Below are positions 41,177-50,129 of a stretch of 64,000 nt of DNA, one piece after another; the first letter of the stretch is position 1, and each line of letters opens with the position of its first letter. The stretch covers positions 124,001-188,000 of the forward strand of contig NC_006395.1 of NCBI RefSeq assembly GCF_000011085.1, read 5' to 3'. Under the pieces are notes generated by a model. That model saw only the letters and a program-made list of their open reading frames with translations. It was not told the origin of the DNA and did no database searches. The translations under genes and the position numbers were made by a program. The stretch is from Haloarcula marismortui ATCC 43049. GTDB lineage: Archaea > Halobacteriota > Halobacteria > Halobacteriales > Haloarculaceae.

Positions 41177-42169
41177 ATGAAGGTCTCGGTCGGAATCACG
41201 ACCCTCCACCTTTCACAGAAGAGCGCACTTTTGCTGCTCCTTGCCACCGGTCTGCTCGGGTTCGGCGGGTACGACTACGTCCAGCAGTCACAGGCGGTCG
41301 ACAACGCCGTTGCCGTCCAGGCAACCATCACCGATTCCAGTGTCGATCGAATGGACGGCGGGCGAGGAATCGATTACGAACCGGAAATTCAGTACACGTA
41401 CAAATATCAGGGGGAGACCTACACCAGCGAGCAGGTGTTCCCGAGCACAGGCGTCCGGACGTACTCCGACCGATCGAGGGCGGAGTCGGTGGTCGAGTCC
41501 TACGAGCCGGGAACGACGGCCCGCGCATACGTCTCACCAGCCGACCCGGACGACGCGTTCCTGATTCGAGAGCGGACGCCGTTCCCACTGCGGGCCATCA
41601 CCATTGGCGGTTTTCTCTCCGTCATCGGCGTGCTGGCCGGGCTGGGGCCCAAGAATCCGGGCCAACAGGAACTACGGCCCGCGAACGAAATGCAGTCAGC
41701 ACAACACGAGACGTGGGTTGACAGTCACGGCGAGACACTCCACCGGCTATCGAAACAGGGACTCGGTGTCTGTTTCGTCGGGTTCTGGCTCTCGATGGTC
41801 GCGCTGGTGTTCGGCCTTCTCAACACCCCCGGTGAATTTGGAGGCCCGCCACAGGAGATTCAGGCAGAACTTCTGGGGCCGATCGGGCTCCCGATGCTCG
41901 CGGGGTTCAGCTTCTGGGTCGGGATGATCCTCTCACTGTGCCTGTACGGCGGCTGGTCGTTCGCCGAGTACCAGCAACTCCGGCGGCGACTCCCAGACCC
42001 GAAGCCGCCGAGTCCATTCAGGCATCCGAGTCGGCTCATCACGATACTCGGAACTGAAGACAACGACCTAAGCGAGTACGGGCGGCGTGTCCGGCGGACT
42101 GGATGGGCGTTGATGATTGCTGCCGGGATGACAGCTGTGCTGGTGCATCTCCTCTACATCGCAAGCTGA
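41177..42169 (+). CDS. DUF3592 membrane protein
   Basis: 330 residues from MKVSVGITTLHL. An N-terminal helix (SALLLLLATGLLGFGGYDYV) precedes an extracytoplasmic DUF3592 domain: AVAVQATITDSSVDR...YEPEIQYTYKYQGETYTSEQVFPSTGVRTYSDRSRAESVVESYEPGTTARAYVSPADPDDAFL. A helix (AITIGGFLSVIGVLAGL) and a second pair of helices with a short loop follow. The function of DUF3592 is not known. The start at 41126 would add 17 residues with low likelihood. It stands alone about 100 bases after hyuB; a run TATTGATATG occurs just before the chosen ATG. Confidence 0.78.
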   Translation: MKVSVGITTLHLSQKSALLLLLATGLLGFGGYDYVQQSQAVDNAVAVQATITDSSVDRMDGGRGIDYEPEIQYTYKYQGETYTSEQVFPSTGVRTYSDRSRAESVVESYEPGTTARAYVSPADPDDAFLIRERTPFPLRAITIGGFLSVIGVLAGLGPKNPGQQELRPANEMQSAQHETWVDSHGETLHRLSKQGLGVCFVGFWLSMVALVFGLLNTPGEFGGPPQEIQAELLGPIGLPMLAGFSFWVGMILSLCLYGGWSFAEYQQLRRRLPDPKPPSPFRHPSRLITILGTEDNDLSEYGRRVRRTGWALMIAAGMTAVLVHLLYIAS

Positions 42170-42214
42170 CCGGCCAACCGGTCAGAGACGCGTTCTGAGC
42201 GGTGCCACCGACAG

Positions 42215-42775
42215 TCAGGTGTCCGGCGTGTCGATAGCTTTCTGCACCCCGAGCCAGTTCGTGATGGAACCATCGGGGCCGGTAAGCGGCACTATCGTCA
42301 CTCGGTTTCTGAAGCGTTTCCCGTCCGCTCGGTAGTTCCACAGTTCGACGGTCCGCTGTTCCCAGATATCGATCCCTTCCTGAAGCGTTGCGATTGCATC
42401 GGCGTCAGTTGCTGGCCCCTGCAGCAATCGAAGGTTCTCGCCGCGAAGCGCTGCTAGCGAGTACCCGGTCATCTCCTGAAACGTCTGTGTCGCGTATCGG
42501 ACTGGATTATCCTGATACGCCGGGCCAGTGAGCGTCAGACCCAGCGGGACCGTCCCGAGTCGCACCATTCTGGCGATGCGTTCCCGCTCAGACGCCGTCA
42601 CAGAGCTGGGCTCGAACCCATCGAGGTCTTGGAGGATGTCAGTCGGTGACTCGTCAGCGAGTTCCAGGTCAACACTCTGGAGATTGTGTGTTTCGACAAT
42701 GTCTGGAAGCCGACGGCGAAATCTCTCCTCATCTAGCAGCATACAGTCGATAAGTGCGTCCCTGAGTGGGGCCAT
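42215..42775 (-). CDS. LOV-like PAS domain protein without the photoactive cysteine
   Basis: 186 residues. The N-terminal half is helical and unassigned. The C-terminal half (about residues 85-180) is LOV-like: QDNPVRYATQTFQEMTGYSLAALRGENLRLLQGPATDADAIATLQEGIDIWEQRTVELWNYRADGKRFRNRVTIVPLTGPDGSITNWLGVQKAI. It aligns to the LOV consensus (NPIvYaN..F..mTGY....GrNCRFLQGp.Td), but Cys of NCRFLQG is replaced by Leu (NLRLLQG). A flavin could still bind. No output domain is fused, so it may act as a protein partner or a redox/blue-light sensor of the flavin-radical type. It converges with the DUF3592 gene. Confidence 0.8.
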   Translation of the reverse strand: MAPLRDALIDCMLLDEERFRRRLPDIVETHNLQSVDLELADESPTDILQDLDGFEPSSVTASERERIARMVRLGTVPLGLTLTGPAYQDNPVRYATQTFQEMTGYSLAALRGENLRLLQGPATDADAIATLQEGIDIWEQRTVELWNYRADGKRFRNRVTIVPLTGPDGSITNWLGVQKAIDTPDT

Positions 42776-42904
42776 GTTCGCAGTTGGCTGTTGTAGTTAG
42801 CGGTAACACAAACTCCCGTCGATGTCCGGCCTATGGCTGCTCAGGCGTGCCATTCATGCTGATACAGCACCTGTTGCAGGTACGCGCTCGTCCCTACGAT
42901 ACCA

Positions 42905-43309
42905 ATGTCTGAACGCGAATATCCGGTGGCCGACCTTCCGACGCCTCGTGAGACGTACAGCCCCGGCGACGCCGTTTCCCTGCAGCTTGACGCGCTGGAA
43001 ACAAATGACGACCCGTTTGAGAACGCGGGAATCATGACGGCGTACAACTTCGCCTCCCCGGCCAACCGCCGCTCTACTGGCCCGCTTGACCGGTTCATAG
43101 CCATGGTCCAGTCACCACAGTACCGGCCGATGATCGACTTTGAGGAGGCTGTGCGGGGCCCTGTCGAGCGGGATGAGAACTATGCTGAACAGCGGGTGAC
43201 GGTGACAGGGCCGGATGGCCGAACAACCACGTACGAGTTCGGTCTGTCAGTGCAGTCCGTCGGTGAGTTTCGAGGCTGCTGGCAGACCGACCGTGTTGTG
43301 GTGGTCTGA
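42905..43309 (+). CDS. Conserved hypothetical protein (DUF4864-like)
   Basis: 134 residues with a recognisable pattern: VSLQLDALETNDDPFENAGIMTAYNFASPANRRSTGPLDRFIAMVQSPQYRPMIDFEEAVRG, then a C-terminal beta-rich half with QRVTVTGPDGRTTTYEFGLSVQSVGEFRGCWQTDRVVVV. The FASPANR-TGPLxRFxxMVxxPxYxPMI motif is like DUF4864-type cystatin-fold proteins, but this match is from memory and not certain. It lacks a signal peptide and is acidic. It diverges from the LOV-like gene with 130 bases between starts. Confidence 0.65.
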   Translation: MSEREYPVADLPTPRETYSPGDAVSLQLDALETNDDPFENAGIMTAYNFASPANRRSTGPLDRFIAMVQSPQYRPMIDFEEAVRGPVERDENYAEQRVTVTGPDGRTTTYEFGLSVQSVGEFRGCWQTDRVVVV

Positions 43310-44068
43310 ACGGGGCAGCAACTGAACCAGTGCCCGGTAACGTGTTGTGAACTGGGTTGCAGTAGCTACTGTCAGTGCGGCCCATTCAAGTGCTACTGCC
43401 ACCTATTTCAGGCGTTTTCACGCGGCGAACACTTTACAGGTGTCGACCCACCAGCCACGAAGCAGTGGCATAAGTAAAACACAGCCTCCTTCAAGCAGCA
43501 CGTTCCATTCTGTAGTCGTGTAATATTCCAATATAAGTAAGATATGTTATTATTTGGAGAACAGTTCCGTTCATTGTGCCGTCTCCGTAACGCGACGAGA
43601 CACTAACTCAAGTTCAACTGGTCTATCAGCACCGAATGAGATTGCGTCATTCAGTTCGTTTAGCGCTCCTCGTGCTCTTTTTATACAGATTTGCTCACAA
43701 CGTTACTTTTCCACTATACCTAGTGGCATTGTACTATTGAGTTGCTTAAATCGGCATACTGAGCGTAAAACTCGTAATAGTTGGCAGTAGGACGCTAGAT
43801 TGTGAGATGCTGCGGTTTTAATCTTCAAAGAATAGCCGCTTAATTCTACACGTCGAAGGCGTGTTTAGTGCATTTCTCAATTAATCAGATATAGTATCAA
43901 AACCTATATTTTCAGTTTTTCCAACCTTTTCGATCAGGCTGTGTCAGTTACTGTATTTCACTCACTGCTACACTCGACCCAGTAGGCAGCAGGTTGCGAG
44001 ACCGGAGGTGCACTGTGTATTCCAGATAGGATCTGGGTTCTCACATGGTCACTCTTCGAATAGTGTGA
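43310..44068. other. Long AT-rich intergenic with a coding relic
   Basis: 760 bases with no intact gene. On the minus strand a short open stretch (about 43576-43703) reads RCEQICIKRARGALNELNDAI then SFGADRPVELELVSRRVTETAQ, which has protein-like composition but no start and is preceded by a stop; it may be the end of a lost gene. The rest is AT-rich (for example TCTTTTTATACAG near 43676) and unlike its neighbours in base composition. Confidence 0.4.
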
Positions 44069-45535
44069 TCAGTCACTATCTGCCGGTGCAGCCACGTTAC
44101 TCGTCATATGGTCGTCAGCCTCGGCCTCAGTGTATGTGATCTGCCAGCCGGTAACTCCCATGAGGATGAGGATGAGCGGCGAGAGGAAGCCCAGGAAGTA
44201 ATACGGCGCATACTGGAACGTGCTGACACCAAGCGTGCCAGCCATGAACACTGCGCCGCTATTCCATGGAATGAGCGCACTTGTGACGGTCCCGGAGGAC
44301 TCAATCGCCCGCGAAAGGTTCTCTGTCTTGAGCCCCTTCTCCTCGTAGAGACTGCCCAGCGTCACGCCGGGAACAACGATACTGATGTACTGTTCTGCCG
44401 CAAGGACGTTCATCGAGACTGACGACAGGACCGTAATACCAGTGAGACTACCAACGCTCTTGCTGAGCTGGCCGAGGTGATGGGCTAGAACGGCGATAAT
44501 TCCAGTACACTCAAACAGCCCACCCAGTGCGAGTGCGGCGATGGCAATTGTTACGGCCCATGCACCGCCAACCATGCCACCGCTTGCGAGGAGGCCGTTT
44601 ACGAGTTCCATCCCTGTTTCCGGGCTTGTCCCACTCTGTGCGACGGTCCAGACCGACGTGAACGAGTTGCCCTGAAGCACGGCCGAGGTTATCGCGCCGG
44701 CAAAGACACCAGCACCGAGAGCTGGAATTGCAGAGATGCCGTAGATGGCCAGTCCGAATGTCACGAGAAGCGGGAAGAAGGCAAGCGGTGAGATCGTGAA
44801 CGAGCCCGTAAGCGCCGTCTGGATCTCAGCGATCCGGTCAACAGGAATAGCCCCTGATGCGCGGATGCCGAGGCCGGCGTATAGGACGACAGCGATGGAG
44901 AAGGCAAGGAACGTCCCTGCCCGCATCGCATTGATATGATCGTACAGATCAGTGTTCGTCACCGCCGAAGCGAGGTTTGTCGTGTCCGAGAGCGGTGACT
45001 GCTTGTCACCCGTGTATGCGCCGGTGAGGATTGCCCCTGCAGTCATCGGTTCAGGGAGTCCAAGTCCAGAACCGATTCCGATGAAGGCAACGCCGAGCGT
45101 CCCCGCCGCGGTCCACGATGACCCGATAGCAAACGTTATCGCCGCAGTAATGATCGCTGTGAGCGGGAGGAACACTATCGGGTGCAGCAGGTCAAGGCCA
45201 TAGTACATGAGCGTCGGAATCGTTCCGGCCTGTATCCAGGTCGAGATGAGCGCATAGACAATAAACAGGATGAACACGACCTGAATGCCCATCAGCAACG
45301 TGTGTGTGATCCCGGAGTACATCTCGTCCCAGGAGATGTCGAATCGGAAGTAACTGAACAGGCCAGTGAAGGCAATCCCCCAGAGGAGGGGGAACTGCGG
45401 GTCAAGCCCGTAAATTCCGATACCTATCCCCAGTGCGGTTAGCATCCCAATAATCGGTATCAGCGCCTCTACCAGAGAGGGTCGGTCTTCGGGGTCAATG
45501 TCGTCGTACAGCTTGATGTCGAATTCAGAACTCAT
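44069..45535 (-). CDS. nhaC: Na+/H+ antiporter NhaC family
   Basis: 488 residues with about 11 helices, NhaC size and pattern: SLVEALIPIIGMLTALGIGIGIYG, MGIQVVFILFIVYALISTW, GTIPTLMYYGLDLLHPIVFLPLTAIITAAITFAIGSSWTAAGTLGVAFIGIGSGLGLPEPMTAGAILTGAYTGDKQSPLSDTTNLASAVTNTDLYDHINAM, and distal GTVTSALIPWNSGAVFMAGTLGV. The GSSWTAAGTLG and GDKQSPLSDTTNLA segments are hallmarks of NhaC. It exchanges Na+ for H+ across the membrane. The gene is divergent from the IclR regulator, which could control it. Confidence 0.92.
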   Translation of the reverse strand: MSSEFDIKLYDDIDPEDRPSLVEALIPIIGMLTALGIGIGIYGLDPQFPLLWGIAFTGLFSYFRFDISWDEMYSGITHTLLMGIQVVFILFIVYALISTWIQAGTIPTLMYYGLDLLHPIVFLPLTAIITAAITFAIGSSWTAAGTLGVAFIGIGSGLGLPEPMTAGAILTGAYTGDKQSPLSDTTNLASAVTNTDLYDHINAMRAGTFLAFSIAVVLYAGLGIRASGAIPVDRIAEIQTALTGSFTISPLAFFPLLVTFGLAIYGISAIPALGAGVFAGAITSAVLQGNSFTSVWTVAQSGTSPETGMELVNGLLASGGMVGGAWAVTIAIAALALGGLFECTGIIAVLAHHLGQLSKSVGSLTGITVLSSVSMNVLAAEQYISIVVPGVTLGSLYEEKGLKTENLSRAIESSGTVTSALIPWNSGAVFMAGTLGVSTFQYAPYYFLGFLSPLILILMGVTGWQITYTEAEADDHMTSNVAAPADSD

Positions 45536-45905
45536 TCTTATTGATTCGGTTACGTATCGCCATTCCGCTCGTTGCGCAATGCTGTATCTGCATCAAAATC
45601 TGTTCCTGCCGATGAGGTCCGTATCGGCTTTTCAGTCGCTATACGGCCAGTTTGGCGACTACACCGACTATGGCAACAGCGCATGTCGTTTGCTCCATCG
45701 ACATCATCATTAATAAAAGTTCATGTAGGGGAGTGCTGCTGACAGTCGATATATCCGGGTCGGATTGGATTGTGCTTCAAGATCCAGTCCACTGAGGCGG
45801 ACCATCCCAATCTGGCGCATATATCTTAGACGAAGAGGGCTACAGCAACAGACTGTGCATTCGATATACCAAAATCATATAACCATGATAAACGAGAATC
45901 AGCAC
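45536..45905. other. Divergent promoter region of nhaC and the IclR regulator
   Basis: 370 bases. CATATAAC at 45876-45883 lies about 26 bases before ATG 45906 and could be the TATA of the IclR gene. ATTAATAAAAG near 45711-45721 may serve the nhaC side or be a terminator. No gene recognised. Confidence 0.45.
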
Positions 45906-46700
45906 ATGACTGAACGCGAGCCATCGACCCGACGAATCAAGTCAATGCAGACTGCCAGTGAGGTCCTGCGTGAACTTCAGTCACAGTCTGAGGCGACGCT
46001 TTCCGATCTCTGTGGGAATATAGATGTTGCCAAAAGTACACTACATACGTACCTACAGACACTCGTTGCTGAGGGCTTTATCGATAAGTCAGACGGGGTA
46101 TATCGGTTGGGGCTGCGGTTCATACCACTCGGTGAAAGCGTTCGGAATCGGATCGACCTCTATCAGCTCGGAAAAGAGGAAGTGAAGCGCCTAGCCGAAG
46201 AGACAAACGAATGGGTCCATCTCACAGTTGCGTACCGGAGCAGGGAGGTGACGCTGTACGAGCATAATGGGGGCGAAACTGTCGCTGTGGATTATCAACG
46301 GCGAACCAGGGAATCCCCACAGTACCTCCACTGTACTGCGACCGGAAAAGCGCTGCTGGCATATTTCGATGACGATCGGGTCACTGAAACAGTGGCTACC
46401 GAAGGACTTGTTCAGCAGACAGAGCAGACAATCACTGACCCCGACGAGCTACGGGAAGAACTCGAAGAAATTCGAGCGCGGGGGTACGCGGTAAACGATG
46501 AGGAGGAAATTCGGGGCATGCGGTCTGTAGGCGCTCCGATTCAAGACGTGGACGGTACGGTCTGTGGAGCAATCAGTGTGACCGCACCGAAAACGCGGCT
46601 CTCCGGTGACTACCTCTACAATGACCTTCCAGAATTGGTAATGGAGGCAGCAAACATCATCGAGATCAATTTGGAGTCCGCAGCCGCCAGCGGTGAGTAG
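45906..46700 (+). CDS. IclR-family transcriptional regulator
   Basis: 264 residues from MTEREPSTRRIKSMQTASEVLREL. The winged-helix IclR domain covers residues 10-75 (SEATLSDLCGNIDVAKSTLHTYLQTLVAEGFIDKSDGVYRLGLRFIPLGESVRNRIDLY), followed by the GAF-like ligand domain with VHLTVAYRSREVTLYEHNGGETVAVDYQRRTRESPQYLHCTATGKALLAYF and GYAVNDEEEIRGMRSVGAPI. It is a small-molecule-responsive repressor or activator; the ligand is unknown. Upstream ATGs at 45885 and 45765 are in frame; TATA placement favours 45906. It lies divergent to NhaC. Confidence 0.88.
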   Translation: MTEREPSTRRIKSMQTASEVLRELQSQSEATLSDLCGNIDVAKSTLHTYLQTLVAEGFIDKSDGVYRLGLRFIPLGESVRNRIDLYQLGKEEVKRLAEETNEWVHLTVAYRSREVTLYEHNGGETVAVDYQRRTRESPQYLHCTATGKALLAYFDDDRVTETVATEGLVQQTEQTITDPDELREELEEIRARGYAVNDEEEIRGMRSVGAPIQDVDGTVCGAISVTAPKTRLSGDYLYNDLPELVMEAANIIEINLESAAASGE

Positions 46701-47908
46701 TATTCACATATCTCAAATACTATGGGCACCTTTGCAGAGCGTTGTTACAGGTATATGTCCCAGAGACAGCACCGGCGACTCACCGATGTGGAGTCGCGTT
46801 TCAGACGCCCTCTACCTGAGTCAACCGGTCGTGGCGAGTGCTGTGAATCCCCCTGAAACCCCTTCGAGCGACTTGAATTTTAGCTATGTTCGTTAATTCC
46901 GAATCGGGCTTGCTTGCTAGCGCGGGGAATACTCCTGACGACAACAACATACCCTCTGCGCTCTGTCCGTAGGCCTCAGCCACGCACCGGCCAGCGCGTC
47001 AGGAACCAGAGTAACCGAGATTTTGTTCGGTATAGTCAATATACAAGAGTGAGCAGAGTGTGATCGGTTCCCTGCTCGATAGTATCGTCGATAGGTTGTC
47101 TCCAATCCACCGGATCAGCCAGTCACAACCTGATTGCGCAGATACCACTCATAGACCATACCAGTCGCTTCTGTGCCGTTCGTCAACAACCACGCTTCCG
47201 GCCTCTCAGTCGGTTCCAGTGATTACATCGAAGGAACGTGACTCTAGTGGGAACTAGGTATTCGGAAGCAACAGATTAGCACGTCCGCAAGACAATAACA
47301 GTGGTACATTCGTTATACTCCCGCACGGTATAATTTGAATGCGAAGATAGCAATTCGATATCCTCGCGGCATTTCAATGTCCACTGCTACACTCTAGACA
47401 ACGGCTATAAGTTTTAACATTATATTTTCTCATCTACTGTCTTATGTGGGTATCTTACTAACGAATATCGCATATTTGGTCATCGTATTTCTGAAATAGG
47501 TAGACAGTTGGGCTCTTCAATTATAATACTGTCAGTGAATAACCAATCTGCCCCATTCATGAGTTAGCTACTCGATCTGGATGGGTTCTTCTGGGTAGCT
47601 GCTGCTAAGTTTCCGGTCCGATATCCCGCAGGTGAAGACGTGACCGAATTGCCGACACGATCCGGCACTACGCTTGTCACATGGTTTGTTAGACCTCGGC
47701 CATCGGGTCCCACCCCATCCACCATAGCAGCCATTCTGGTAGACATCGGTTCTGGAGTTCTAAGATGCAAACAGTGCCGCCAAAGCAGGATAGCAGGCGA
47801 ATACCCCGTTCAACGGACAGCGTAGCCGTTCACGGCGTTCGGAAACCGGCGCGAAAGACATGCGGGCAATAGGGTATGTTTGAAATAGCTACCGCCAAAG
47901 TGGACAAT
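46701..47908. other. 1.2-kb AT-rich spacer with decayed coding
   Basis: No intact gene. Fragments with protein-like sequence are visible, for example a minus-strand stretch at about 47115-47230 reading SLEPTERPEAWLLTNGTEAT then GMVYEWYLRNQVVTG to a stop, and a plus-strand stretch ending near 46896 (SDALYLSQPVVASAVNPPET). They resemble tails of genes that have lost their starts. GC content is clearly below the flanks, suggesting an old insertion/decay zone. Confidence 0.45.
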
Positions 47909-48946
47909 ATGAGGGTTTCTATTGTCGGCGGGGGCTTCGCCGGATTAGCAGCAGCGCAACTGGCAGAAGAGGTTACATCAGACGTACATCTCTACGATAA
48001 GGGCACATACAGCGGTGACCGAAGAGGCGCCTGGGGAGAGATGGTCTGGGACTACTCACAATTGCCACTAGATCGGCACGTTCCGGGCTACGTCAGGGAA
48101 GCTACAACCGGGATATTTATCGGTTCCGACGGGAAGACTGCGATAAATGTCCCTGATGGTGTAATACTGAATAGAGGGGAATTAGAGAAACACTGGGCAA
48201 GCACGCTCGAAGAAACAGAGATTATAGCGGACGCAGAAGTTGACGAAGCGGAGTTTCGGAAGCTGTCTGCGGAATCAGATCTGCTAATTGATGCCACCGG
48301 GCAGTTCCCGATCTCAAGGCGGTTCACGTCCCTGTCATATGACGTGGCGTGTCCGACGCTGAGCGGGAGGATAGAAGCCGACTTCTCACACCTGTATCCA
48401 GAACCAAGAGCGCTTGCGTACGAGAATTACTTCCTCTGGATCGTGCCACAATCGCCAGACGAAGCAACTATCGGGCTTGGTTGCCAGGAGGACAAGTCTC
48501 CTGCCGAACTGTATGAGGATATGCGACAGTTGCTTGCAGAAGTCGACATTGAGCCCCCGGAACGTGAGACCCTGTACAGCGGAACCGACGTTTCAAACGG
48601 CCTACGAAGTCTCTCAGACTGCTCGTACGAGCTAAACGACTGTACAGTACATATCGCGGGCGATGCAATCGGACTGGCGAACCGCCTGACGGGCTTTGGA
48701 ATGGTACATGCGGCACAGTCCGGCCAAGCTGCGGTGAGGTCCTTTGTGCAGGGGGAGTCGTATACACGCAGGTTGTTGTGCCAGAACTTCTGGACGAAAG
48801 CTGTCACTGGTGTGGTTTCGCCCGTCCATCACACCATCGGGTTGGACGGAATAGCTCGTCTGGCAAAGTCTGATATTGAGTATCAGGAGAGTTTCGAGCC
48901 CCAGCAGCCGACAGATATTCTGAGTGCTGTTCGAATCTTCATTTAA
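47909..48946 (+). CDS. FAD-dependent oxidoreductase, geranylgeranyl-reductase-like
   Basis: 345 residues from MRVSIVGGGFAGLAAAQLAEE, a dinucleotide-binding motif of the PHBH/GGR fold. The body contains a second FAD contact at CTVHIAGDAIGLANRLTGFGMVHAAQSGQAAVRSF, the GD(A)xG motif typical of GGR and tryptophan-halogenase-like flavoproteins, and WIVPQSPDEATIGLGCQED with the YxWxFP/PxG-like substrate-loop position. Related archaeal enzymes reduce double bonds of isoprenoid lipids; that substrate is a guess here. A start at 47876 would add 11 residues (MFEIATAKVDN). Base composition is lower in GC than its distant neighbours, and it stands alone at the edge of the AT-rich spacer. Confidence 0.72.
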   Translation: MRVSIVGGGFAGLAAAQLAEEVTSDVHLYDKGTYSGDRRGAWGEMVWDYSQLPLDRHVPGYVREATTGIFIGSDGKTAINVPDGVILNRGELEKHWASTLEETEIIADAEVDEAEFRKLSAESDLLIDATGQFPISRRFTSLSYDVACPTLSGRIEADFSHLYPEPRALAYENYFLWIVPQSPDEATIGLGCQEDKSPAELYEDMRQLLAEVDIEPPERETLYSGTDVSNGLRSLSDCSYELNDCTVHIAGDAIGLANRLTGFGMVHAAQSGQAAVRSFVQGESYTRRLLCQNFWTKAVTGVVSPVHHTIGLDGIARLAKSDIEYQESFEPQQPTDILSAVRIFI

Positions 48947-49227
48947 CCCCGCAAGTCAATGTTAAACACTCAGTTGGCCTGAGACGGGTGGTCGGTCAGG
49001 AGCGGTTGATACTGGGGTCGTCACATCATTGGTTACTCTATGGATGAGTACCCCCAGCGGATAGCTCTGCTCTTGGTTTCGCACCTGACGCAACCTGCTT
49101 CATATCCCGGCGACGGCAACCGTCTGAGTGGTTGAGTGGCTCGGATAGAGATTATTCGCATCAGCTCGCCGCAACACCTACAAAGGCTAACGAGGGTCTT
49201 CAGCTATTAGGCCCGACTGCCTTTTTA
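48947..49227. other. Spacer left of the iteron array
   Basis: About 280 bases between the flavoprotein stop and the iterons. It holds AGCTATTAGGCC and CTTTTTATAG just before the first iteron, but no phase-matching repeat. No gene recognised. Confidence 0.4.
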
Positions 49228-49318
49228 TAGCCAGAAAGTATAGCTAATCAAAATAGCTAGTCAACATATCTAGATAGTATAGCTAGCTATTGTAGCTGCA
49301 TTAAGTAGTCAAGGAGAC
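49228..49318. repeat. 13-bp-phased iteron array (7 units, left half of the interrupted array)
   Basis: Seven hexamers start exactly every 13 bases: TAGCCA 49228, TAGCTA 49241, TAGCTA 49254, TATCTA 49267, TAGCTA 49280, TAGCTG 49293, TAGTCA 49306. The first five are preceded by A. Thirteen-base units are the form of plasmid iterons or of centromere-like ParB sites. The same hexamers at the same phase occur in the parA promoter (51487, 51500, 51513). Confidence 0.75.
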
Positions 49319-49319
49319 C

Positions 49320-49327
49320 AGCGAACA
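49320..49327. repeat. 8-bp target-site duplication (left)
   Basis: AGCGAACA directly precedes the IS left end and recurs at 50073-50080 directly after its right end; 8 bases is the normal duplication of IS6-type elements. Confidence 0.85.
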
Positions 49328-50072
49328 GGCACTGTCTAGTTCTGAATCTCCTCAGCTGGCGTTCGTCCGTTGAGCGCTTGGTTCGGTCGTTCGTGGTTGT
49401 AGTGGTGTCTGAAGCGTCGTAACCACTGTTTCGCGCTGGATTGACTGCCCCGCCAGTAAGAGTGAAAGCGGTCGATGCGCATGGTCACAGTCTGGAACCA
49501 CTTTTCGATATGGTTCCGGATTCGGTAGTCAAGCCGACCGCTCAAATCATGACGTGAGAGGGCAGTCAGATAGCCGCCAGCATCGACGAGAAACACTGTA
49601 TCATCGACATCATGTTTCTGAGTGAGTCGATGCAGGAACGCCGCCGCGGGGTCAGTCCCGCGGCGGCTGAACACGTCCACTTCGAGCAGCAACTTTGATT
49701 CGGTGTCAACAGCGGCGTACAACCACTTCTTTTCTCCGTCAATCTCGATTTGTTTCTCATCGACCGCGACCCGCGACGGCTCCGCCGTCGGCGGGTCGCT
49801 CTGTGCTTCAGACAGTGTATGCACCCAATTCCAGACTGCTCCGTGAGAGCGATCGACACCCAGCAGGTCTAGGACAGCAACCGTCTCCCTAATCGATAGC
49901 CCCGCAGTATGGAGACGCACCCCAAACCGCCGGACGGGTGTCGGGGTGCGCTCATTCTCCCAAACGTCTTGACTGTCCTCATCCAACGTTTCTCTGAGGA
50001 GGTCTGCGAGTTGCATAGGCACTTCTCGCTACGACCTCCTCGCTTCTCAAACTCGCTCAACTAGACAGTGCC
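49328..50072 (-). mobile_element. IS6-family insertion sequence, 745 bp, intact
   Basis: Bounded by 14-base perfect terminal inverted repeats (GGCACTGTCTAGTT at 49328-49341; AACTAGACAGTGCC at 50059-50072) and 8-base target duplications (AGCGAACA). It carries one intact transposase gene on the minus strand whose stop codon lies inside the left inverted repeat. The perfect ends and duplications mean a recent insertion. It interrupts the 13-bp iteron array: the phase of the repeats resumes at 50085 if the element and one duplication are removed. Confidence 0.92.
49336..50022 (-). CDS. IS6-family transposase
   Basis: 228 residues, the length of IS6-family DDE transposases. The N-terminal region has VRRFGVRLHTAGLSIRETVAVLDLLGVDRSHGAVWNWVHTL (HTH). 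The catalytic triad is seen as VAVDEKQIEIDGEKKWLYAAVD (first Asp), VFLVDAGGYLTAL (second Asp), and RNHIEKWFQTVTMRIDRFHSYW (Glu), followed by a C-terminal WLRRFRHHYNHERPNQALNGRTPAEEI block typical of the group. Replicative transposition with cointegrate formation is expected. The reading frame is intact. The gene is expressed from within its right end. Confidence 0.92.
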   Translation of the reverse strand: MPMQLADLLRETLDEDSQDVWENERTPTPVRRFGVRLHTAGLSIRETVAVLDLLGVDRSHGAVWNWVHTLSEAQSDPPTAEPSRVAVDEKQIEIDGEKKWLYAAVDTESKLLLEVDVFSRRGTDPAAAFLHRLTQKHDVDDTVFLVDAGGYLTALSRHDLSGRLDYRIRNHIEKWFQTVTMRIDRFHSYWRGSQSSAKQWLRRFRHHYNHERPNQALNGRTPAEEIQN

Positions 50073-50080
50073 AGCGAACA
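50073..50080. repeat. 8-bp target-site duplication (right)
   Basis: AGCGAACA follows the right IS end, matching 49320-49327 exactly. Confidence 0.85.
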
Positions 50081-50084
50081 GGAA

Positions 50085-50129
50085 TAGTCAGCTAACACAA
50101 CTATCAGTTCCAGTTTTGTTCGATAGCCT
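50085..50129. repeat. Iteron array continued (right of the IS)
   Basis: TAGTCA at 50085 and TAGCCT at 50124 (with weaker CAACTA at 50098 and CAGTTT at 50111) keep the same 13-base phase as the left half: 50085 corresponds to position 49332 before insertion, that is 49306 plus 26. Confidence 0.55.
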
